Assembly: GCF_000017205.1 (NCBI RefSeq)
Contig: NC_009656.1
Location: 4,840,001-4,904,000, forward strand
From: Pseudomonas paraeruginosa PA7
Lineage (GTDB): Bacteria; Pseudomonadota; Gammaproteobacteria; Pseudomonadales; Pseudomonadaceae
DNA: 64,000 bases
Reading direction: 5' to 3'
A program made the position numbers and the translations under genes. Within the stretch, counting starts at the first letter, position 1, and each line of letters starts with the position of its first letter. Positions 37,642 through 48,090 of the stretch are shown piece after piece. A model generated the notes under the pieces. That model did no database searches. It had not been told where the DNA came from and saw nothing but the letters and a program-made list of their open reading frames with translations.

Positions 37642-38265
37642 ATCCCGGCGCGCCTTCCGGGGCATCGTCTGTTATTCAATCACGACGGTCCCGGAAGGAG
37701 GCGCGTCAGGAGCACCCCTCTTCGCTACTCGCAGCTCCGGGCGTCCACTGTCTTCGTTTGCTCCTGCGACAGCCTGCCGCCCAGCGAACGAGCGGAAGTC
37801 CCATCCCCCTTCGTCGACTATCTCGATGCCGAGTTGCGCTATTCACAGGCGCACCTCCGGCAGCACCACCCGGCTGGGTTTCGATCCGTTGCCCCAGGGC
37901 AACGGCCGCATGCTGTCGTTCATCGACGCGCGGCTCATATTCATCCAGCCGCACATCCCCATCGACTACCTGCCCGGTGGCCTGGTGCAATGCCCGGAAG
38001 CGAAGGACCGCTGCATCGGCTGCGCCTTCGGCTTCGGCAAGACCGACACCCAGCGGGTCGCAGCTTCTGGTCGGACCTGTTCGACTTCCGCGAGAAACGG
38101 GAATTGCAGGGCCGCTCGTTCAAGACGGTGTTCGTCTTCGTCAACGACGCGCTGGTGCGCAAGCTCAGCAACGGCGAAGCGAACATCCATCGCCTGGCAG
38201 ACAGGAAGAACCCGCTGGGTCCGCTGCAGGGCGCGGGCGAGAGCTTCTCCGACAAGCCCAGGTGA
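37642..38265 (+). pseudogene. Frameshifted remnant of an unrecognised gene
   Basis: No single frame gives a good protein, but codon pattern and composition point to one gene read in two frames. Frame 1 gives [20 protein letters not shown] and [20 protein letters not shown] up to about 37865. Then frame 2 gives [40 protein letters not shown] and [20 protein letters not shown] up to about 38060. Frame 1 resumes with [40 protein letters not shown] and ends ..SFSDKPR. The two slips compensate. There is no ATG start, and [10 protein letters not shown] looks like a degraded lipobox. Third codon positions are G/C-rich in the chosen frames only. I do not recognise the family. Assembly error is an alternative to real decay. 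Confidence 0.55.
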
Positions 38266-38372
38266 TACCGCGCACATCGGGCAGGGTGAATCGTCGCCGC
38301 ACGGTTGGGCGACGATCGTCCCTCGGCTACAATTCGGCCCCCTGAAAAGCCGTGATGCCCGAGGTCACCCGC

Positions 38373-39113
38373 GTGAGCGAGTCCGATCGCCTGTTCGCCC
38401 AGCCCCAGCAACGTGTCGCCGACTTCGTGTTCAACGAAGACGTGGTGCGCGTGTTCCCCGACATGATCAAGCGCTCCGTGCCGGGCTACCCCACCATCGT
38501 CGAGAACATCGGCGTGCTCGGCGCGCAGTTCGCCCGGCCGCACAGCGTGCTCTACGACCTCGGCTGCTCGCTCGGCGCGGTCACCCAGTCGCTGCGCCGC
38601 CACGTGCGCAGCGACGGCTGCCGGGTGATCGGCGTGGACAACTCGCATGCGATGATCGAGCGCTGCGGCGAGTACCTGCACGCGCAGGACGCCATGTACC
38701 AGGAACTGCTGCCGGTCGAGCTGATCGAGGCCGACATTCTCGCCCTGGAGTTGCAACCCACCTCCCTGGTGGCGATGAACTTCACCCTGCAGTTCGTCGC
38801 CCCGGACCAGCGTCTCGGTCTGTTGCGCAACATCCGCCGGGCGCTGCTGCCCGGCGGCGCGCTGATCCTTTCGGAGAAACTACGCTTCGCCGATGCGCAG
38901 GAGCACGCCCTGCTCACCGACCTGCACATCGCCTTCAAGCGCGCCAACGGCTACAGCGAGCTGGAGATCGCGCAGAAGCGCAGCGCCCTGGAGAACGTGA
39001 TGCTACCCGACACCTTCGAGGAGCATCGCGAACGGCTCCTGGCCGCCGGTTTCAGCCGCGTCAGCCAGTGGTTCCAGTGTCTCAACTTCGCCTCGATGAT
39101 CGCCCTGCCATGA
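38373..39113 (+). CDS. cmoA: Carboxy-SAM synthase CmoA
   Basis: 246 residues from GTG 38373 (GAGGTC before it; a longer GTG/ATG start seven codons upstream is possible). CmoA makes carboxy-S-adenosylmethionine from SAM and prephenate for the wobble-uridine modification cmo5U34 of tRNA. It has the family N terminus [20 protein letters not shown], the SAM motif [20 protein letters not shown] near residue 59, the acidic [12 protein letters not shown], and [13 protein letters not shown] near 130. The length equals that of E. coli CmoA. Its stop overlaps the cmoB start (ATGA). Confidence 0.93.
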   Translation: MSESDRLFAQPQQRVADFVFNEDVVRVFPDMIKRSVPGYPTIVENIGVLGAQFARPHSVLYDLGCSLGAVTQSLRRHVRSDGCRVIGVDNSHAMIERCGEYLHAQDAMYQELLPVELIEADILALELQPTSLVAMNFTLQFVAPDQRLGLLRNIRRALLPGGALILSEKLRFADAQEHALLTDLHIAFKRANGYSELEIAQKRSALENVMLPDTFEEHRERLLAAGFSRVSQWFQCLNFASMIALP

Positions 39114-40078
39114 TCCAGCACCTCGCTCTCGACGCCCTCCAGCGCCACCTCGCCGGCTCGCCGCTGTACGCCTGGGCGACCAGCCTGCCGGCGCAGATCG
39201 CCGCGCGCATCGAGGAAGGCCACGGCGACCTCGCCCGCTGGTGGAGCGCGGTGCAGCGCCTGCCCCAAGTGCAGGCGCCGACGGTCGAGCTGGCCGGGCG
39301 TTTCGCCCTGCACAGCGAGCGGGACGCAGCCCTGCAACCCCAGGTGAAGGAGGCGCTGCAGGGACTGATTCCGTGGCGCAAGGGGCCGTTCGATTTCTTC
39401 GGCGTGCAGGTCGACACCGAGTGGCGCTCCGACTGGAAATGGAGCCGCGTCTCGCCGCACGTCGATCTGCGCGGCAAACGCATCCTCGACGTCGGCTGCG
39501 GCAATGGCTACTACCAGTGGCGCATGCTCGGCGCCGGCGCGGAAAGCGTGATCGGCATCGATCCGAACTGGCTGTTCCTCTGCCAGTTCCTCGCCGCCAA
39601 GCGCTACCTGGCGGACCTGCCGGCCTGGCACCTGCCGTTGGCCCTGGAAGACCTGCCGGAGAAGCTCGAAGGCTTCGACACGCTGTTCTCCATGGGCGTG
39701 CTCTATCACCGACGCTCGCCCATCGACCACCTGCTGGCGCTCAAGGACTGCCTCAAGCGCGGCGGCGAGCTGGTCCTGGAGACCCTGGTGGTGGAAGGCG
39801 ACGCCAGCACCGTGCTGGTGCCCGAGGACCGCTACGCGCAGATGCGCAACGTCTGGTTCCTGCCCTCGGTGGCGGCCCTGGAACTCTGGCTGCGCCGCGC
39901 CGGATTCGCCGACGCGCGCTGCGTCGACGTCAGCCTGACCAGTGTCGAGGAACAACGCGCCACCGAATGGATGCGTTTCCAGTCGCTGCCGGAATTCCTC
40001 GATCCGCAGGACCGTTCGCGAACCGTCGAAGGCCTGCCCGCGCCGATGCGCGCCACGCTGGTGGCGCGCAAGCCCTGA
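39110..40078 (+). CDS. cmoB: tRNA U34 carboxymethyltransferase CmoB
   Basis: 322 residues. CmoB transfers the carboxymethyl group from carboxy-SAM to 5-hydroxyuridine at position 34, completing cmo5U. The catalytic class I fold shows [20 protein letters not shown] near residue 124, [12 protein letters not shown] near 146 and [20 protein letters not shown] near 187, all CmoB hallmarks. The upstream [20 protein letters not shown] is the conserved N-terminal substrate-binding part. It overlaps cmoA by four bases, so the two enzymes of one modification are translationally coupled. A perfect hairpin terminator follows 11 bases after the stop. Confidence 0.95.
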   Translation: MIQHLALDALQRHLAGSPLYAWATSLPAQIAARIEEGHGDLARWWSAVQRLPQVQAPTVELAGRFALHSERDAALQPQVKEALQGLIPWRKGPFDFFGVQVDTEWRSDWKWSRVSPHVDLRGKRILDVGCGNGYYQWRMLGAGAESVIGIDPNWLFLCQFLAAKRYLADLPAWHLPLALEDLPEKLEGFDTLFSMGVLYHRRSPIDHLLALKDCLKRGGELVLETLVVEGDASTVLVPEDRYAQMRNVWFLPSVAALELWLRRAGFADARCVDVSLTSVEEQRATEWMRFQSLPEFLDPQDRSRTVEGLPAPMRATLVARKP

Positions 40079-40088
40079 CGGCGGATAT

Positions 40089-40118
40089 GAAAAAGCCCAT
40101 CCGCGGATGGGCTTTTTC
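40089..40118. terminator. Bidirectional rho-independent terminator between cmoB and pdxJ
   Basis: GAAAAAGCCCATCCG-CGGATGGGCTTTTTC is a fully self-complementary 30-base element with an A-run on one side and a T-run on the other, serving the convergent cmoAB and lepA-to-pdxJ transcripts. Confidence 0.9.
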
Positions 40119-40171
40119 ATGGGCTCTGTCCCGTCCTGAACAAGGTTTACAGGAAGCGGGGCGCAATGGCC

Positions 40172-40918
40172 TCAGCGCTTGGCCGCCGCGGCCAGCATCA
40201 GGGCCTTCATCTCGGCCACCGCCTGCCTGAAGCCGACGAACAGGGCATGGGCGACGATGGCATGGCCGATGTTCAGCTCGTTGATGCCCTCGATCGCCGC
40301 GACCGGCTCGACATTGTGGTAGTGCAGGCCGTGCCCGGCGTTGACGATCAGGCCGAGGGAGCGCCCGAGGGCCACGCCCTCGCGTACCCGCTGCAGTTCT
40401 CGGGCCTGCTCCCCGGGATTTTCGGCATCGGCGTAGCGACCGGTATGCAGTTCGATAGCCGGCGCGCCGACCCGCGCGGAGGCTTCGATCTGCCGCGGAT
40501 CGGGATCGATGAACAGCGACACTTCGCTGCCCACCGCAGCCAGGCGGCGCACCGCGTCGCGGATCCGCTGTTCCTGGCCGGCGACGTCGAGGCCGCCCTC
40601 GGTGGTCAGTTCCTCGCGGCGCTCGGGCACCAGGCAGCTGTGCGCGGGACGGATCTCCTCGGCGAAGGCGAGCATTTCCTCGGTGACGCCCATCTCGAAG
40701 TTCATCCGCGTCTGCAGCACTTCCTTGAGCATCCGCACGTCGCGTTCCTGGATATGCCGGCGGTCCTCGCGCAGGTGCACGGTGATACCGTCGGCGCCGG
40801 CTTCCTCGGCGTCCAGGGCGGCCTTCACCGGATCCGGATAGCGGGTACCGCGGGCCTGGCGCAGGGTGGCGACGTGATCGATGTTCACGCCGAGCAGAAT
40901 TCGAGTGGCTTCAGTCAC
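40172..40918 (-). CDS. pdxJ: Pyridoxine 5'-phosphate synthase PdxJ
   Basis: 248 residues. PdxJ condenses 3-amino-2-oxopropyl phosphate with 1-deoxyxylulose 5-phosphate to form pyridoxine phosphate in the vitamin B6 pathway. The TIM barrel starts [20 protein letters not shown] and has [20 protein letters not shown] near residue 42. [12 protein letters not shown] near 158 and [20 protein letters not shown] near 190 carry the phosphate-binding and catalytic His positions. The start overlaps the recO stop by eight bases, making it the last gene of the lepA-lepB-rnc-era-recO-pdxJ operon, a gene order also known in other gammaproteobacteria. Confidence 0.96.
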   Translation of the reverse strand: MTEATRILLGVNIDHVATLRQARGTRYPDPVKAALDAEEAGADGITVHLREDRRHIQERDVRMLKEVLQTRMNFEMGVTEEMLAFAEEIRPAHSCLVPERREELTTEGGLDVAGQEQRIRDAVRRLAAVGSEVSLFIDPDPRQIEASARVGAPAIELHTGRYADAENPGEQARELQRVREGVALGRSLGLIVNAGHGLHYHNVEPVAAIEGINELNIGHAIVAHALFVGFRQAVAEMKALMLAAAAKR

Positions 40919-41612
40919 GGGGTGACTCCTTACGGTTCATGAACAGCTCGCGGCTGACCAGCGGCCGGCCGCCCAGATGGGGAGCGAGCGCCTGGCGCAT
41001 CAGGCGCTTGGCCGCCGCCAGGGCGCCCGGGGCGCTCCAGTCGGCGTCGGCCATGGATAACAGTTCGACGCCCTGGAACAGGCCGGGCTGCAACTGCGTC
41101 ACCGGTTCCAGGCCGGCTTCGGGCAGCAACTGGTACAGCGCCTGCGGTTCGATCGGGCGTCCGTGGATGTCGACGTCGAGAGCGAAACCATAGCCCAGTT
41201 GCTCCAGCAGGCGCCATTCGAACGCGCGCAACAGCGGCTCGAGCGGCCGCCCCGCCGCCAGCAGCGGCAGGGTCGCGGCGTAGTGGGCGAAGATCTCCGG
41301 TTGCGGGTCTTCCGCCGGCAACAGGCGGATCAGCAGTTCGTTGAGGTAGAGACCGCTGAACAGCGCCTGGCCACTGAGCAGGTTGGGAATGCCGGCGCTT
41401 TCCAGGCGAGCGACGGTCTTCAGTTCGCCACGCCCGCGCCACTCCGCTTCCAGCGGCACGAATGGCCGCGCCAGTGCGCCAGCCTTGCCGCGGGCACCGC
41501 GCAGGACCGCGCGCAGGCGGCCCTGCGCGGTGAAGAAATCCACCAGGGCGCTGGTTTCCTTGTACGGCCGGCTATGCAGCACGTAGGTGGCTTGGGCGGC
41601 GGCGAAGGTCAT
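40911..41612 (-). CDS. recO: DNA repair protein RecO
   Basis: 233 residues. RecO helps RecR and RecF load RecA on SSB-coated single-stranded DNA. The N-terminal OB fold begins [20 protein letters not shown], the family signature, followed by [10 protein letters not shown]. The helical C-terminal part shows [20 protein letters not shown] near residue 80. Like many gammaproteobacterial RecO proteins it lacks an obvious CxxC zinc pair. The ATG at 41612 was chosen because the frame upstream overlaps the era 3' region. The era-recO gap is 62 bases. Confidence 0.92.
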   Translation of the reverse strand: MTFAAAQATYVLHSRPYKETSALVDFFTAQGRLRAVLRGARGKAGALARPFVPLEAEWRGRGELKTVARLESAGIPNLLSGQALFSGLYLNELLIRLLPAEDPQPEIFAHYAATLPLLAAGRPLEPLLRAFEWRLLEQLGYGFALDVDIHGRPIEPQALYQLLPEAGLEPVTQLQPGLFQGVELLSMADADWSAPGALAAAKRLMRQALAPHLGGRPLVSRELFMNRKESPRD

Positions 41613-41674
41613 GGCGGCTCGACCGGGCGCGGGTGGGACGGCGCCTGGCGCCGTGCGCCAGGCGACCGGGAACG

Positions 41675-42592
41675 TCAGAGGTCGCCGTAGCCCAGCGAAC
41701 GCAGGGCGCGCTCGTCGTCGGACCAGCCACCCTTGACCTTGACCCAGAGGTTGAGCATGACCTTGGAGTCGAATAGCACTTCCATGTCCTTGCGCGCATT
41801 CTGGCCGATGCTTTTGATCCGCTCGCCCTTGTCGCCGATGATGATCTTCTTCTGCCCCTCGCGCTCCACCAGGATCAGCGCATGGATATGCAGGATGCGA
41901 CCCTCCTGCTTGAACTCCTCGATCTCCACGGTGATCTGGTAGGGCAGCTCGGCGCCCAACTGGCGCATGATCTTCTCGCGGACCAGCTCGGCGGCCAGGA
42001 AGCGGCTGCTGCGGTCGGTGATCTGGTCTTCGGGGAAGAAATGCTCGCTTTCCGGCAGGCGCTCGGCCACCAGTTTCTCCAGCACCTCCAGGTTGGTCCC
42101 GTTCTGCGCCGAGATCGGCACCACCTCGGCCTTCGGCAACTGCTGGGTGAGCCATTCGAGATGCGGCAGCAGGTCGGCCTTCTCCTCGATGCGGTCGGTC
42201 TTGTTCACCGCGATCAGCACCGGGCAACTGACGTACTGCACGCGCTCCAGGACCATCTGGTCCTCTTCGGTCCAGCGGCTGCGGTCGACCACGAAGATCA
42301 CCACGTCGACATCCTTCAACGCCGCGCTGGCGGTACGGTTCATGTAGCGGTTGAGGGCCTTCTCGCCGCTCTTGTGCAGGCCGGGGGTATCGACGTAGAC
42401 CGCCTGTACCTCGCCTTCGGTCTTGATCCCGAGCATGTTGTGGCGGGTGGTCTGCGGCTTGCGCGAGGTGATCGCCAGCTTCTGCCCGAGGATATGGTTG
42501 AGCAGGGTGGACTTGCCCACGTTGGGGCGGCCCACGATCGCCACGTAGCCGCAGCGGCTGCCGGCGGGGATGTCGTCGTGCATGTCAGTCAT
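41675..42592 (-). CDS. era: GTPase Era (16S rRNA / 30S assembly)
   Basis: 305 residues from ATG 42592 with GGAGAATGG upstream. Era binds the 3' end of 16S rRNA during 30S maturation. The GTPase motifs are [12 protein letters not shown] near residue 21, the switch region with [24 protein letters not shown] near 68, NKTD near 129 and a SAQNG G5 motif. The C-terminal KH domain has [20 protein letters not shown] near residue 252. It overlaps the rnc stop by eight bases; the rnc-era-recO order is conserved from E. coli. Confidence 0.96.
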   Translation of the reverse strand: MTDMHDDIPAGSRCGYVAIVGRPNVGKSTLLNHILGQKLAITSRKPQTTRHNMLGIKTEGEVQAVYVDTPGLHKSGEKALNRYMNRTASAALKDVDVVIFVVDRSRWTEEDQMVLERVQYVSCPVLIAVNKTDRIEEKADLLPHLEWLTQQLPKAEVVPISAQNGTNLEVLEKLVAERLPESEHFFPEDQITDRSSRFLAAELVREKIMRQLGAELPYQITVEIEEFKQEGRILHIHALILVEREGQKKIIIGDKGERIKSIGQNARKDMEVLFDSKVMLNLWVKVKGGWSDDERALRSLGYGDL

Positions 42593-43274
42593 GGCCATTC
42601 TCCACGCCCAGGGCCACCAGCGCGGCGGCCGCGGCCACCTGCTCGGCGATGCGGCGGCTGCCGCCATGCCCGTGGGTCTTGTCGCTCAGCAGGGCCACTT
42701 CGCAATCGACGAAGAAGGTCCGGCAATGGGGTTCGCCCTGGATATCCACCACTTCGTAGCGCGGCAGGTCGCAGCCGCGCGACTGCAGGAACTCCTGCAG
42801 GCGGGTCTTGGGGTCCTTGTTGGTATCCACCGGGGTCAGCTCGCGCAACTGCGGCCCGAGCCAGGCGATGATCCGCTCGCGCGCGGAGTCCATGCCGGTG
42901 TCCAGGTAGATGGCGCCGATCAGGGCCTCCATCGCGTCGGCGAGGATCGACTCGCGGCGGAAACCGCCGCTCTTCAGCTCACCCGAGCCCAGGCGCAGGT
43001 AGTCGCCCACCTCGAAGCCGCGCGCCAGCAGGGCCAGGGTCTCGCCCTTGACCAGCCGTGCGCGCAGGCGCGAAAGCTGGCCTTCGCGGGCCTGCGGGAA
43101 GTGGTGGAACAGCGCCTCGCCGATGACGAAGTTGAGAATGGCGTCACCGAGGAACTCCAGGCGCTCGTTGTTGCGCCCGGCGTAGCTGCGATGGGTCAGG
43201 GCCAGGACCATCAGGTCCTGGTCTTTGAAGGTATAGCCGAGCTTGCGCTCGAGTCGGTCCAGCGGATTACTCAC
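42585..43274 (-). CDS. rnc: Ribonuclease III
   Basis: 229 residues. It cleaves double-stranded RNA, including rRNA precursors. The endonuclease domain has the signature [20 protein letters not shown] at residues about 37-56 with the Mg-binding Glu and Asp, and a second acidic cluster [18 protein letters not shown] near 112. The C-terminal dsRNA-binding domain runs from about residue 153 ([13 protein letters not shown]) to [20 protein letters not shown]. It overlaps both the DUF4845 gene upstream (four bases) and era downstream (eight bases). Confidence 0.96.
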   Translation of the reverse strand: MSNPLDRLERKLGYTFKDQDLMVLALTHRSYAGRNNERLEFLGDAILNFVIGEALFHHFPQAREGQLSRLRARLVKGETLALLARGFEVGDYLRLGSGELKSGGFRRESILADAMEALIGAIYLDTGMDSARERIIAWLGPQLRELTPVDTNKDPKTRLQEFLQSRGCDLPRYEVVDIQGEPHCRTFFVDCEVALLSDKTHGHGGSRRIAEQVAAAAALVALGVENGHD

Positions 43275-43648
43275 GGCATGCGTACACGGAATTCTTTGTC
43301 GAAGTGGACCACCAGGTCGATGTTGCTGATCAGTGGCTCGCGTTTTTCATATTTCAGGTGCGCCCGGAATTCGTTGTCTTCCAGTTGCACGTCCAGGGCC
43401 TTTTCCAGGTCCAGGTTGCGGATGCCGTTGATCTGCATCCCCTTGCCGACGTAGCTGTAGAACTCCGGTACGGAACGCACCTCGGCCGCCTTGTCGGTCT
43501 CCACGGAAGTGATCACCTTTTCCAGGGAGTAGTAGTCCAGGTAGTGCGGGATGATCTTGAACGCGGCGCTGGCGAAGAATGCCACCACGCCCAGCACCAC
43601 CAGCCACCCCAGCAGGGACATCCCCTTCTGCGAACGCGCGAACCTCAT
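43271..43648 (-). CDS. DUF4845 single-pass membrane protein between lepB and rnc
   Basis: 125 residues from ATG 43648, preferred over the ATG four codons upstream because GAGG lies six bases before it. A pilin-like N terminus ([20 protein letters not shown]) leads into one hydrophobic helix to about residue 35, and a periplasmic domain of about 90 residues follows ([20 protein letters not shown]). The DUF4845 family is regularly found between lepB and rnc in pseudomonads, and its function is unknown. The type-IV-pilin-like KGMSLL site is notable, but position +5 Glu of true pilins is absent. Confidence 0.8.
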   Translation of the reverse strand: MRFARSQKGMSLLGWLVVLGVVAFFASAAFKIIPHYLDYYSLEKVITSVETDKAAEVRSVPEFYSYVGKGMQINGIRNLDLEKALDVQLEDNEFRAHLKYEKREPLISNIDLVVHFDKEFRVRMP

Positions 43649-43733
43649 GTCGGACCTCATGTCAGTGTAGTTATTCCGTCCTGCGACCGGTAACACCATC
43701 GGGCGGGCCCGGCGGCGGCGTTCGCGGAAGTGA

Positions 43734-43767
43734 AAGCGGGGCTGCCCTCGGGCGAGCAGCCCCGCTT
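43734..43767 (-). terminator. Hairpin between lepB and the DUF4845 gene
   Basis: AAGCGGGGCTGC / GCAGCCCCGCTT gives a perfect 12-bp stem with a 10-base loop, about 50 bases after the lepB stop. It lacks a strong T-run on the minus strand, so it may attenuate rather than fully stop transcription into the rnc genes. Confidence 0.65.
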
Positions 43768-43817
43768 CGCGATTATTCAGCAGGACCGCCCTTCCGCGTG
43801 GCGAACCTGCGCACAGG

Positions 43818-44672
43818 TCAGTGAATCACGCCGACCCGGGAGAAGTTCGGCAGGTTGCTCATCTTCGGATCGGGCCAGCTCATCCACACGGCGAAGGCCT
43901 TGCCGACGATATTGCGATCCGGGACCATGCCCAGCAGCTCCTTCGGGATCTTCGGATCGTTCCAGTAGCGGCTGTCGTTGGAGTTGTCGCGGTTGTCGCC
44001 CATCATGAAGTAGTGGCCGGCGGGAATGGTCCACTGGCGATCGGGCTCGATGCGGTAGCGGCTCATTTCCTTGCGGATCAGGTGCTCGGCCTGGCCCAGC
44101 TTCTCCTGGTACAGGGTCACGCTGCCGAGGGTGCCCGGCTCCTCGCCGACCAGTTTCTCAGCCACCAGCTCGCCGTTGACGTACAGGCGCTTTTCCCTGG
44201 TGTAGCGCACGGTATCGCCCGGCAGGCCGACCACCCGCTTGATGTAGTTGATGTTCGGTTCGCTGGGGTAGCGGAACACCATGACATCGCCGCGCTGCGG
44301 ATCACCGATCGGGATCACCTTGGTGTCCAGCACCGGCAGGCGGATGCCATAGGCGAACTTGTTGACCAGGATGAAATCGCCGACCTCCAGGGTCGGTTTC
44401 ATCGATCCCGAGGGAATCTGGAACGGTTCGACCAGGAAGGAGCGCAGCACCAGCACGATGAACAGGACCGGGAAGAACGACTTGCCGTACTCGACCAGCA
44501 GCGGTTCCTTGTTGAGCTTCTCCAGCACCGCCGGATCGGGCTCGTTCACCTGCCCTTCGTAGGACGAGATGGCGGCCCGCCGACGCGGCGCGAACAGCAC
44601 CAGGTCGACCAGGGCCAGGGCGCCGCATACAGCCACGGCGATGACCAGCAACAACGGGAAATTGAGTGTCAT
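43818..44672 (-). CDS. lepB: Signal peptidase I LepB
   Basis: 284 residues, membrane-anchored. It removes Sec and Tat signal peptides on the periplasmic side. Two N-terminal hydrophobic segments (residues about 5-25 and 63-80) precede the catalytic domain. The nucleophile Ser90 lies in PSGSMKPTL, the general base Lys145 in INYIKRVVGLPGD, and the GDNRDNSNDSRYWN box E closes the active site near residue 240. The stop of lepA lies five bases upstream of its ATG, so the two are cotranscribed. Confidence 0.96.
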   Translation of the reverse strand: MTLNFPLLLVIAVAVCGALALVDLVLFAPRRRAAISSYEGQVNEPDPAVLEKLNKEPLLVEYGKSFFPVLFIVLVLRSFLVEPFQIPSGSMKPTLEVGDFILVNKFAYGIRLPVLDTKVIPIGDPQRGDVMVFRYPSEPNINYIKRVVGLPGDTVRYTREKRLYVNGELVAEKLVGEEPGTLGSVTLYQEKLGQAEHLIRKEMSRYRIEPDRQWTIPAGHYFMMGDNRDNSNDSRYWNDPKIPKELLGMVPDRNIVGKAFAVWMSWPDPKMSNLPNFSRVGVIH

Positions 44673-44677
44673 GGGTT

Positions 44678-46477
44678 CTAGCTATCCACTTTGAGCACGG
44701 CGAGGAAGGCTTCCTGGGGAATCTCCACGCTACCGACCTGCTTCATCCTTTTCTTACCGGCCTTCTGCTTCTCCAACAGTTTACGCTTACGGCTCACGTC
44801 ACCGCCGTAGCACTTGGCCAGCACGTTCTTCCTGAGCGCCTTGACCGTCGAACGGGCGATGATCTGCCCGCCGATGGCTGCCTGGATCGCCACGTCGAAC
44901 ATCTGCCGCGGGATCAGTTCCTTCATTTTCTCCACCAACTGGCGGCCCTTGTATGGCGCGTTGTCGCGGTGGACGATCAGGGCGAGGGCGTCGACCTTCT
45001 CGCCGTTGATCAGCACGTCGAGACGAACCAGGTTGGACGGTTCGAAGCGATCGAAGCTGTAGTCCAGGGAAGCATAGCCGCGGCTGGTGGACTTGAGGCG
45101 GTCGAAGAAGTCGAGCACCACCTCGTTCATCGGCAGGTCATAGATCACCTGCACCTGGCCGCTGAGGAAGTGCATGTCGCGCTGCACGCCGCGCTTCTCG
45201 ATGCACAGGGTGATGACGTTGCCCAGGTGGTCCTTGGGCACCAGGATGGTGGCGCGGCAGATCGGCTCGCGCATTTCCTGGATCGAGGCCAGGTCCGGGA
45301 GCTTGGACGGGTTGTCGACGTAGATGATCTCGCCGTTCTTCTGCACGATCTCGAACACCACGGTCGGTGCGGTGGTGATCAGGTCCAGGTCGTATTCGCG
45401 CTCCAGGCGCTCCTGGATGATCTCCATGTGCAGCATGCCGAGGAACCCGCAACGGAAGCCGAAACCCAGGGCCTCGGAGCTTTCCGGCTCGTACTGCAGC
45501 GACGAGTCGTTGAGGGTCAGCTTCTGCAGGGCGTCGCGGAAGTCCTCGAAATCGTCCGAGCTGACCGGGAACAGGCCGGCGTAGACCTGCGGCTTGACCC
45601 GCTTGAAGCCCGGCAGGACCTCGACGTCAGGGGTGTTGTTGAGGGTCAGGGTGTCGCCCACCGGCGCGCCGTGGATGTCCTTGATGCCGGCGATGATGAA
45701 GCCCACCTCGCCGGCCTTGAGGTCGGCGGTCTCGGTGTGCTTCGGGGTGAAGACGCCGACGCTGTCCACCTGGTGGACCTTGCCGGTGGATTTCACCAGG
45801 ATCTTGTCGCCCTTCTTCACCCGGCCGTTCTTCACCCGTACCAGCGAGACCACGCCAAGGTAGTTGTCGAACCAGGAGTCGATGATCAGCGCCTGCAGCG
45901 GCGCCTCGATCTCGCCTTCCGGCGCGGGAATGACGGTCACCAGGCGCTCCAGCACCTCGAGCACGCCCATGCCGCTCTTGGCGCTGCAGGCCACGGCGTC
46001 GGTGGCGTCGATACCGATGATGCTCTCGATTTCCTCCTTCACCCGCTCCGGCTCGGCCTGGGGCAGGTCCATCTTGTTCAGCACGGGCATCACTTCCAGG
46101 CCCTGCTCGATGGCGGTGTAGCAGTTGGCGACGGACTGCGCCTCGACGCCCTGGCCGGCGTCCACCACCAGCAAGGCGCCTTCGCAGGCGGCCAGCGAGC
46201 GGCTGACTTCGTAGGTGAAGTCGACGTGGCCGGGGGTGTCGATGAAGTTGAGCTGGTAGGTCTTGCCGTCCTGCGCCTTGTAGTGCAGGGTCACGCTGTG
46301 GGCCTTGATGGTGATCCCGCGCTCGCGCTCCAGGTCCATGGAATCCAGGACCTGGGCCTCCATTTCACGGTCGGACAGGCCGCCGCACATCTGGATGAAG
46401 CGATCGGCCAGCGTCGACTTGCCATGGTCGATATGGGCAATGATGGAGAAATTGCGGATATGGCTCAGGTCGCTCAC
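44678..46477 (-). CDS. lepA: Elongation factor 4 (LepA) GTPase
   Basis: 599 residues, full length. LepA is a ribosome-associated GTPase of the EF-G class that affects initiation and 30S biogenesis. GTPase motifs are [14 protein letters not shown] near residue 14, [20 protein letters not shown] near 80, and NKMDLP near 134. The unique C-terminal domain is present up to [20 protein letters not shown] with its basic tail. lepA heads the lepA-lepB-...-pdxJ operon; a strong terminator separates it from mucD upstream. Confidence 0.97.
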   Translation of the reverse strand: MSDLSHIRNFSIIAHIDHGKSTLADRFIQMCGGLSDREMEAQVLDSMDLERERGITIKAHSVTLHYKAQDGKTYQLNFIDTPGHVDFTYEVSRSLAACEGALLVVDAGQGVEAQSVANCYTAIEQGLEVMPVLNKMDLPQAEPERVKEEIESIIGIDATDAVACSAKSGMGVLEVLERLVTVIPAPEGEIEAPLQALIIDSWFDNYLGVVSLVRVKNGRVKKGDKILVKSTGKVHQVDSVGVFTPKHTETADLKAGEVGFIIAGIKDIHGAPVGDTLTLNNTPDVEVLPGFKRVKPQVYAGLFPVSSDDFEDFRDALQKLTLNDSSLQYEPESSEALGFGFRCGFLGMLHMEIIQERLEREYDLDLITTAPTVVFEIVQKNGEIIYVDNPSKLPDLASIQEMREPICRATILVPKDHLGNVITLCIEKRGVQRDMHFLSGQVQVIYDLPMNEVVLDFFDRLKSTSRGYASLDYSFDRFEPSNLVRLDVLINGEKVDALALIVHRDNAPYKGRQLVEKMKELIPRQMFDVAIQAAIGGQIIARSTVKALRKNVLAKCYGGDVSRKRKLLEKQKAGKKRMKQVGSVEIPQEAFLAVLKVDS

Positions 46478-46586
46478 GGCTCAACACACTCGAAAAGGGC
46501 AAGGGCGGCAATCCGCCGAAAAATAGCCGGGGAGTTTACCTGATGCTCGGGCAGGGCGTCACGCAGGTAACGGATTGACGGACATG

Positions 46587-46614
46587 AAAAAGGGCGGTGG
46601 AAACCGCCCTTTTT
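46587..46614. terminator. Rho-independent terminator downstream of mucD
   Basis: AAAAAGGGCGGT-GGAA-ACCGCCCTTTTT: a 12-bp stem, with the T-run on the minus strand supplied by the A-run. It ends the algU-mucABCD transcript 13 bases after the mucD stop. Confidence 0.9.
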
Positions 46615-46626
46615 TCGTCAGCCGGC

Positions 46627-48051
46627 TTATTCGGCCAGCTTGAAGGTGATGAAGCTGGCACGTCCCTGGCGCAGAACCCGCATCGAAACCGAACGATTCT
46701 TCGGCAGCGCCTTGGCCACGTCGGCGAAGACCTTGGTCGAGGTCACCGCCTTGTTGTCCAGGTGGGTGATGACGTCGCCCGGACGCAGGCCGATGACCGC
46801 GGCGGGGCCGTCCTGGACTTCCTTGATTACCACGCCGCCCTGGATATCCAGGCTCTTGCGCTGCTCGGCGGTGAGGTCGGCGACGGTCACGCCGAGGCGG
46901 TTGCTGCTGCGCTCGGCACCCGGGGCGCCCATCGAGGCGATTTCCTCGTCGTCGTCCGGCAGGCTGCCGACCGCCATGCTCAGGGTCTTGCGCTGGCCGT
47001 TGCGGATCACCTCGAGGTTGATCTTGTCGCCCGGCTTCATGTTGCCCACCAGGTGCGGCAGGTCGGCGGACTCGTTGATCGACTGGCCGTTCAGGCTGAG
47101 GATCACGTCGCCCACCTGCAGGCCGCCCTTGGCTGCCGGGCCGTCTTCCACCAGTTGCGCCACCAGCGCGCCGGACGGCTTGTCGAGACCGAAGGACTCG
47201 GCGAGATCCTTGTTCACTTCCTGAATCACCACGCCCAGCCAGCCGCGGCTGACCTTGCCGGCTTTCTTCAGTTGGTCGGCGACATTCAGCGCGACATCGA
47301 TCGGAATGGCGAAGGACAGGCCCATGAAGCCGCCGGAACGGGTGAAGATCTGCGAGTTGATGCCGACCACCTCGCCCTGCAGGTTCAGCAGCGGGCCGCC
47401 GGAGTTGCCCGGGTTGATCGCCACGTCGGTCTGGATGAAGGGAACGTAGCTCTCGTTCGGCAGGCTGCGGCCCTTGGCGCTGACGATACCGGCGGTGACC
47501 GAGTGGTCGAAGCCGAACGGCGAGCCGATGGCCAGCACCCACTCACCGACCTTCAGCTTGTTCGAATCGCCCAGCTTCAGGGTCGGCAGGTTCTTCGCCT
47601 CGATCTTCAGCACCGCCACGTCGCTGCGCGGGTCCGCCCCGATCAGCTTGGCCTTGTGCTCGCTACGGTCGGACAGGCGCACCAGGATCTCGTCGGCATC
47701 GGCCACCACGTGGTTGTTGGTGAGGATGTAGCCGTCGTTGGAAATGATGAAGCCGGAGCCCAGCGACTGCGCCTCGCGCTGCTGGCCGCGCGGATTGCGC
47801 GGAACCTGCGGGATGCTGCGCTCGAGGAAGTCGCGGAACATCGGTGGCAGGCCTTCGAGGTCCGGGATCGACAGCTGCCCGCGCGCCATGGCGCGATCCG
47901 GCAGCTTCTGCCGGGTACTGATATTCACCACCGCCGGCGACGCCTGTTCGACCAGAGGCGTGAAGTCCGGCAATTCTGCCCGGGCCGTCATCGCCAGGCT
48001 CAAGGCCAGCAAGGCCACCATCGCAGCCATACAGCGTTTTAGGGTATGCAT
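46627..48051 (-). CDS. mucD: Periplasmic serine protease / chaperone MucD (HtrA/DegP family)
   Basis: 474 residues with a signal peptide ending TARA. The trypsin-like domain has the catalytic triad in TNNHVV (His), RSDVAVLKI (Asp) and INPGNSGGPLLN (Ser, near residue 217). Two PDZ domains follow (GWLGVVIQEVNKDLAESFGL and ERSSNRLGVTVADLTAEQRK). MucD degrades misfolded envelope proteins that would otherwise trigger AlgW cleavage of MucA, so it limits alginate production. It is the last gene of the algU operon, 39 bases after mucC. Confidence 0.96.
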   Translation of the reverse strand: MHTLKRCMAAMVALLALSLAMTARAELPDFTPLVEQASPAVVNISTRQKLPDRAMARGQLSIPDLEGLPPMFRDFLERSIPQVPRNPRGQQREAQSLGSGFIISNDGYILTNNHVVADADEILVRLSDRSEHKAKLIGADPRSDVAVLKIEAKNLPTLKLGDSNKLKVGEWVLAIGSPFGFDHSVTAGIVSAKGRSLPNESYVPFIQTDVAINPGNSGGPLLNLQGEVVGINSQIFTRSGGFMGLSFAIPIDVALNVADQLKKAGKVSRGWLGVVIQEVNKDLAESFGLDKPSGALVAQLVEDGPAAKGGLQVGDVILSLNGQSINESADLPHLVGNMKPGDKINLEVIRNGQRKTLSMAVGSLPDDDEEIASMGAPGAERSSNRLGVTVADLTAEQRKSLDIQGGVVIKEVQDGPAAVIGLRPGDVITHLDNKAVTSTKVFADVAKALPKNRSVSMRVLRQGRASFITFKLAE

Positions 48052-48090
48052 CGACTACAGCTCCCGTGATGTTCGAGGGAAGAGAAGGAC

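Noticed and set aside
43271..43648. DUF4845 protein as a type IV pilin
   Set aside because: The [13 protein letters not shown] segment resembles a prepilin site, but the Glu at +5 and pilin C-terminal features are absent, and its setting between lepB and rnc is that of DUF4845.
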